Assembly (NCBI GenBank): GCA_002349525.1
Contig: DEDL01000011.1
Span: forward strand, 16,674 to 24,783
Reading direction: 5' to 3'
DNA: 8,110 bases
DNA from: Lachnoclostridium sp. UBA2905
GTDB taxonomy: Bacteria; Bacillota; Clostridia; Lachnospirales; Lachnospiraceae
Shown here: piece by piece, positions 7,519-8,110 of the stretch
Layout of the letters: the number at the start of each line of letters is the position of its first letter
Position numbering within the stretch: position 1 is the first letter of the stretch
Notes under the pieces: generated by a model
Told to the model about the DNA's origin: nothing
The model's database searches: none
The model's input: only the letters and a program-made list of their open reading frames with translations
Position numbers and translations under genes: made by a program

Positions 7519-7537
7519 CATTTTCTATATAATACAT

Positions 7538-7553
7538 CCGTAAAATAATACGG
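7538..7553. promoter_or_regulatory. Small inverted repeat in the 5' UTR of the surface-protein gene
   Basis: CCGTA (7538-7542) and TACGG (7549-7553) flank a 6-nt AAATAA centre. The element lies about 10-20 nt downstream of the start point implied by the proposed promoter and about 20 nt upstream of the ribosome binding site. It could be an operator or a short stabilising hairpin in the mRNA leader. The stem is only 5 bp, so chance is possible. Confidence 0.4.
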
Positions 7554-7566
7554 CATATTCAATTAC

Positions 7567-7595
7567 ATTTTATTCTAAAAATGAATAATTTACAA
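7567..7595 (-). promoter_or_regulatory. Candidate sigma-A promoter for the surface-protein gene
   Basis: On the minus strand TTGTAA (7595-7590) and TAAAAT (7572-7567) are separated by exactly 17 bp. They match the TTGACA/TATAAT consensus at 4/6 and 5/6. Transcription would start near 7560, giving a leader of roughly 55 nt. The region is very AT-rich, so alternative -10-like sequences exist. Confidence 0.55.
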
Positions 7596-7620
7596 GTTAT
7601 AAATAATAAATGGTCTATGA

Positions 7621-7638
7621 AATAATAAACATATTATT
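7621..7638. repeat. AT-only inverted repeat in the divergent intergenic region
   Basis: AATAATA (7621-7627) and TATTATT (7632-7638) form a perfect 7-bp inverted repeat with a 4-nt centre, between the two divergent promoter candidates. It could be a binding site or a chance product of AT-rich DNA. Nothing else recognisable was seen in 7596-7676. Confidence 0.3.
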
Positions 7639-7676
7639 AATAAGAAGATAAACAAAAGAAATATTGTAAATATGTG

Positions 7677-7706
7677 TTGGCAAATGAAGTAAAATAGTGT
7701 TATAAT
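7677..7706 (+). promoter_or_regulatory. Sigma-A promoter with extended -10 for thrC
   Basis: TTGGCA (7677-7682) and a perfect TATAAT (7701-7706) are 18 bp apart, with TG one base upstream of the -10 (7698-7699), an extended -10 arrangement. Transcription would begin near 7713, leaving a leader of about 65 nt before thrC. That is too short for a T-box, and no threonine-rich leader peptide is visible. Confidence 0.78.
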
Positions 7707-7778
7707 CTTGTGACGTGGATAATGAATTATATGAAACACGAATATATAATAAATATTAATGTAGAAGGAGTAATCCAT

Positions 7779-8110
7779 ATGAACTTAATGTATAAGAGCA
7801 CAAGAAGTAATGACACAAGGGTAACTGCATCACAGGCAATATTAAAGGGTCTTGCTGATGATGGTGGTTTATTTGTTCCTGAAAGTATTCCAAAGCTTTC
7901 TGTAAGCATAGATGAGCTTGCAGGTTTATCATATCAGGAAACAGCTTATATCGTTATGAAGGAATTTCTTACTGACTTTACAGAGGAAGAACTTAAAAAA
8001 TGTATTAACAATGCATACGATTCAAAATTTGATACTAAGGAGATTGCTCCTTTAGTTAAAGCGGACGGTGCTAATTTCCTTGAATTATTCCATGGCGCAA
8101 CAATTGCATT
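7779..8110 (+). CDS. thrC: Threonine synthase, N-terminal part (truncated by window edge)
   Basis: Threonine synthase converts O-phosphohomoserine to threonine with pyridoxal phosphate, the last step of threonine synthesis in the cytoplasm. The 110 visible residues begin MNLMYKSTRSNDTRVTASQA, then carry AILKGLADDGGLFVP (family signature YxSTR...AIxxGLAxDGGLFVP). The visible part ends in FLELFHGATIA, which in the family runs directly into AFKD with the PLP lysine; that lysine is past the right edge. The start is ATG 7779, with AGAAGGAG (7763-7770) 8 nt upstream. In-frame ATGs at 7722 and 7731 would add an unconserved leader and lack a ribosome binding site. The gene is divergent from the surface-protein gene and has its own promoter. 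It is likely the classical long ThrC type; most of the protein is unseen. Confidence 0.96.
   Translation, partial: MNLMYKSTRSNDTRVTASQAILKGLADDGGLFVPESIPKLSVSIDELAGLSYQETAYIVMKEFLTDFTEEELKKCINNAYDSKFDTKEIAPLVKADGANFLELFHGATIA

Noticed and set aside
7507..7521. Start of the surface protein at 7521 (five extra residues, MRRIN)
   Set aside because: That ATG abuts the AGGAGG site used by the ATG at 7506 and has no Shine-Dalgarno of its own.
7707..7778. T-box or threonine attenuator ahead of thrC
   Set aside because: The leader is only about 65 nt, with no long hairpin, no specifier-type structure and no run of Thr codons.
7722..7778. Upstream in-frame starts for thrC at 7722 and 7731
   Set aside because: They lack a ribosome binding site and would add residues absent from the family; ATG 7779 has a strong site and leads straight into YKSTR.
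7590..7909. Minus-strand small open frames over the intergenic region and the start of thrC
   Set aside because: Their hydrophobic FYI-rich translations come from AT-rich DNA, they overlap the promoter or thrC itself, and they have no recognisable domain.

Overview
The window looks like a piece of chromosome from an AT-rich, Gram-positive anaerobe of the Clostridia, most likely a gut or rumen Lachnospiraceae relative. This is inferred from protein style and base composition, not from a marker gene. The supporting signs are strong AGGAGG-type ribosome binding sites, AT-rich intergenic DNA, a Firmicutes-like GlmS and ThrC, and a very large secreted protein with BspA-type leucine-rich repeats and Big_2 domains, a design common in these bacteria.

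Layout from left to right. (1) Positions 2-1771, plus strand: the 3' part of glmS (glucosamine-6-phosphate synthase), missing only its first two dozen or so codons beyond the left edge. (2) Positions 1772-1989: a non-coding convergent gap. It holds an array of degenerate TTAGAG-centred repeats, including two near-identical units of 38 and 37 bp, then a long hairpin that probably terminates transcription from both sides. (3) Positions 1990-7506, minus strand: one uninterrupted gene for a secreted 1838-residue protein. It has a signal peptide, two blocks of BspA-like leucine-rich repeats split by an island of about 180 residues, an unassigned linker, and about seven tandem bacterial Ig-like domains. 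The last of these is extremely lysine-rich and there is no LPXTG motif. (4) Positions 7507-7778: a divergent intergenic region with a promoter candidate for each flanking gene. (5) Positions 7779-8110, plus strand: the 5' part of thrC (threonine synthase), cut by the right edge.

The two flanking genes are housekeeping genes: GlmS makes the amino sugar for cell-wall synthesis and ThrC makes threonine. The large surface protein between them is a separate transcription unit, convergent with glmS and divergent from thrC, and looks like accessory content in a core neighbourhood. No mobile element, CRISPR array, tRNA or rRNA was seen. The most noteworthy items are the surface protein, with its split repeat domain, unassigned segments and basic C-terminus, and the repeat array downstream of glmS.
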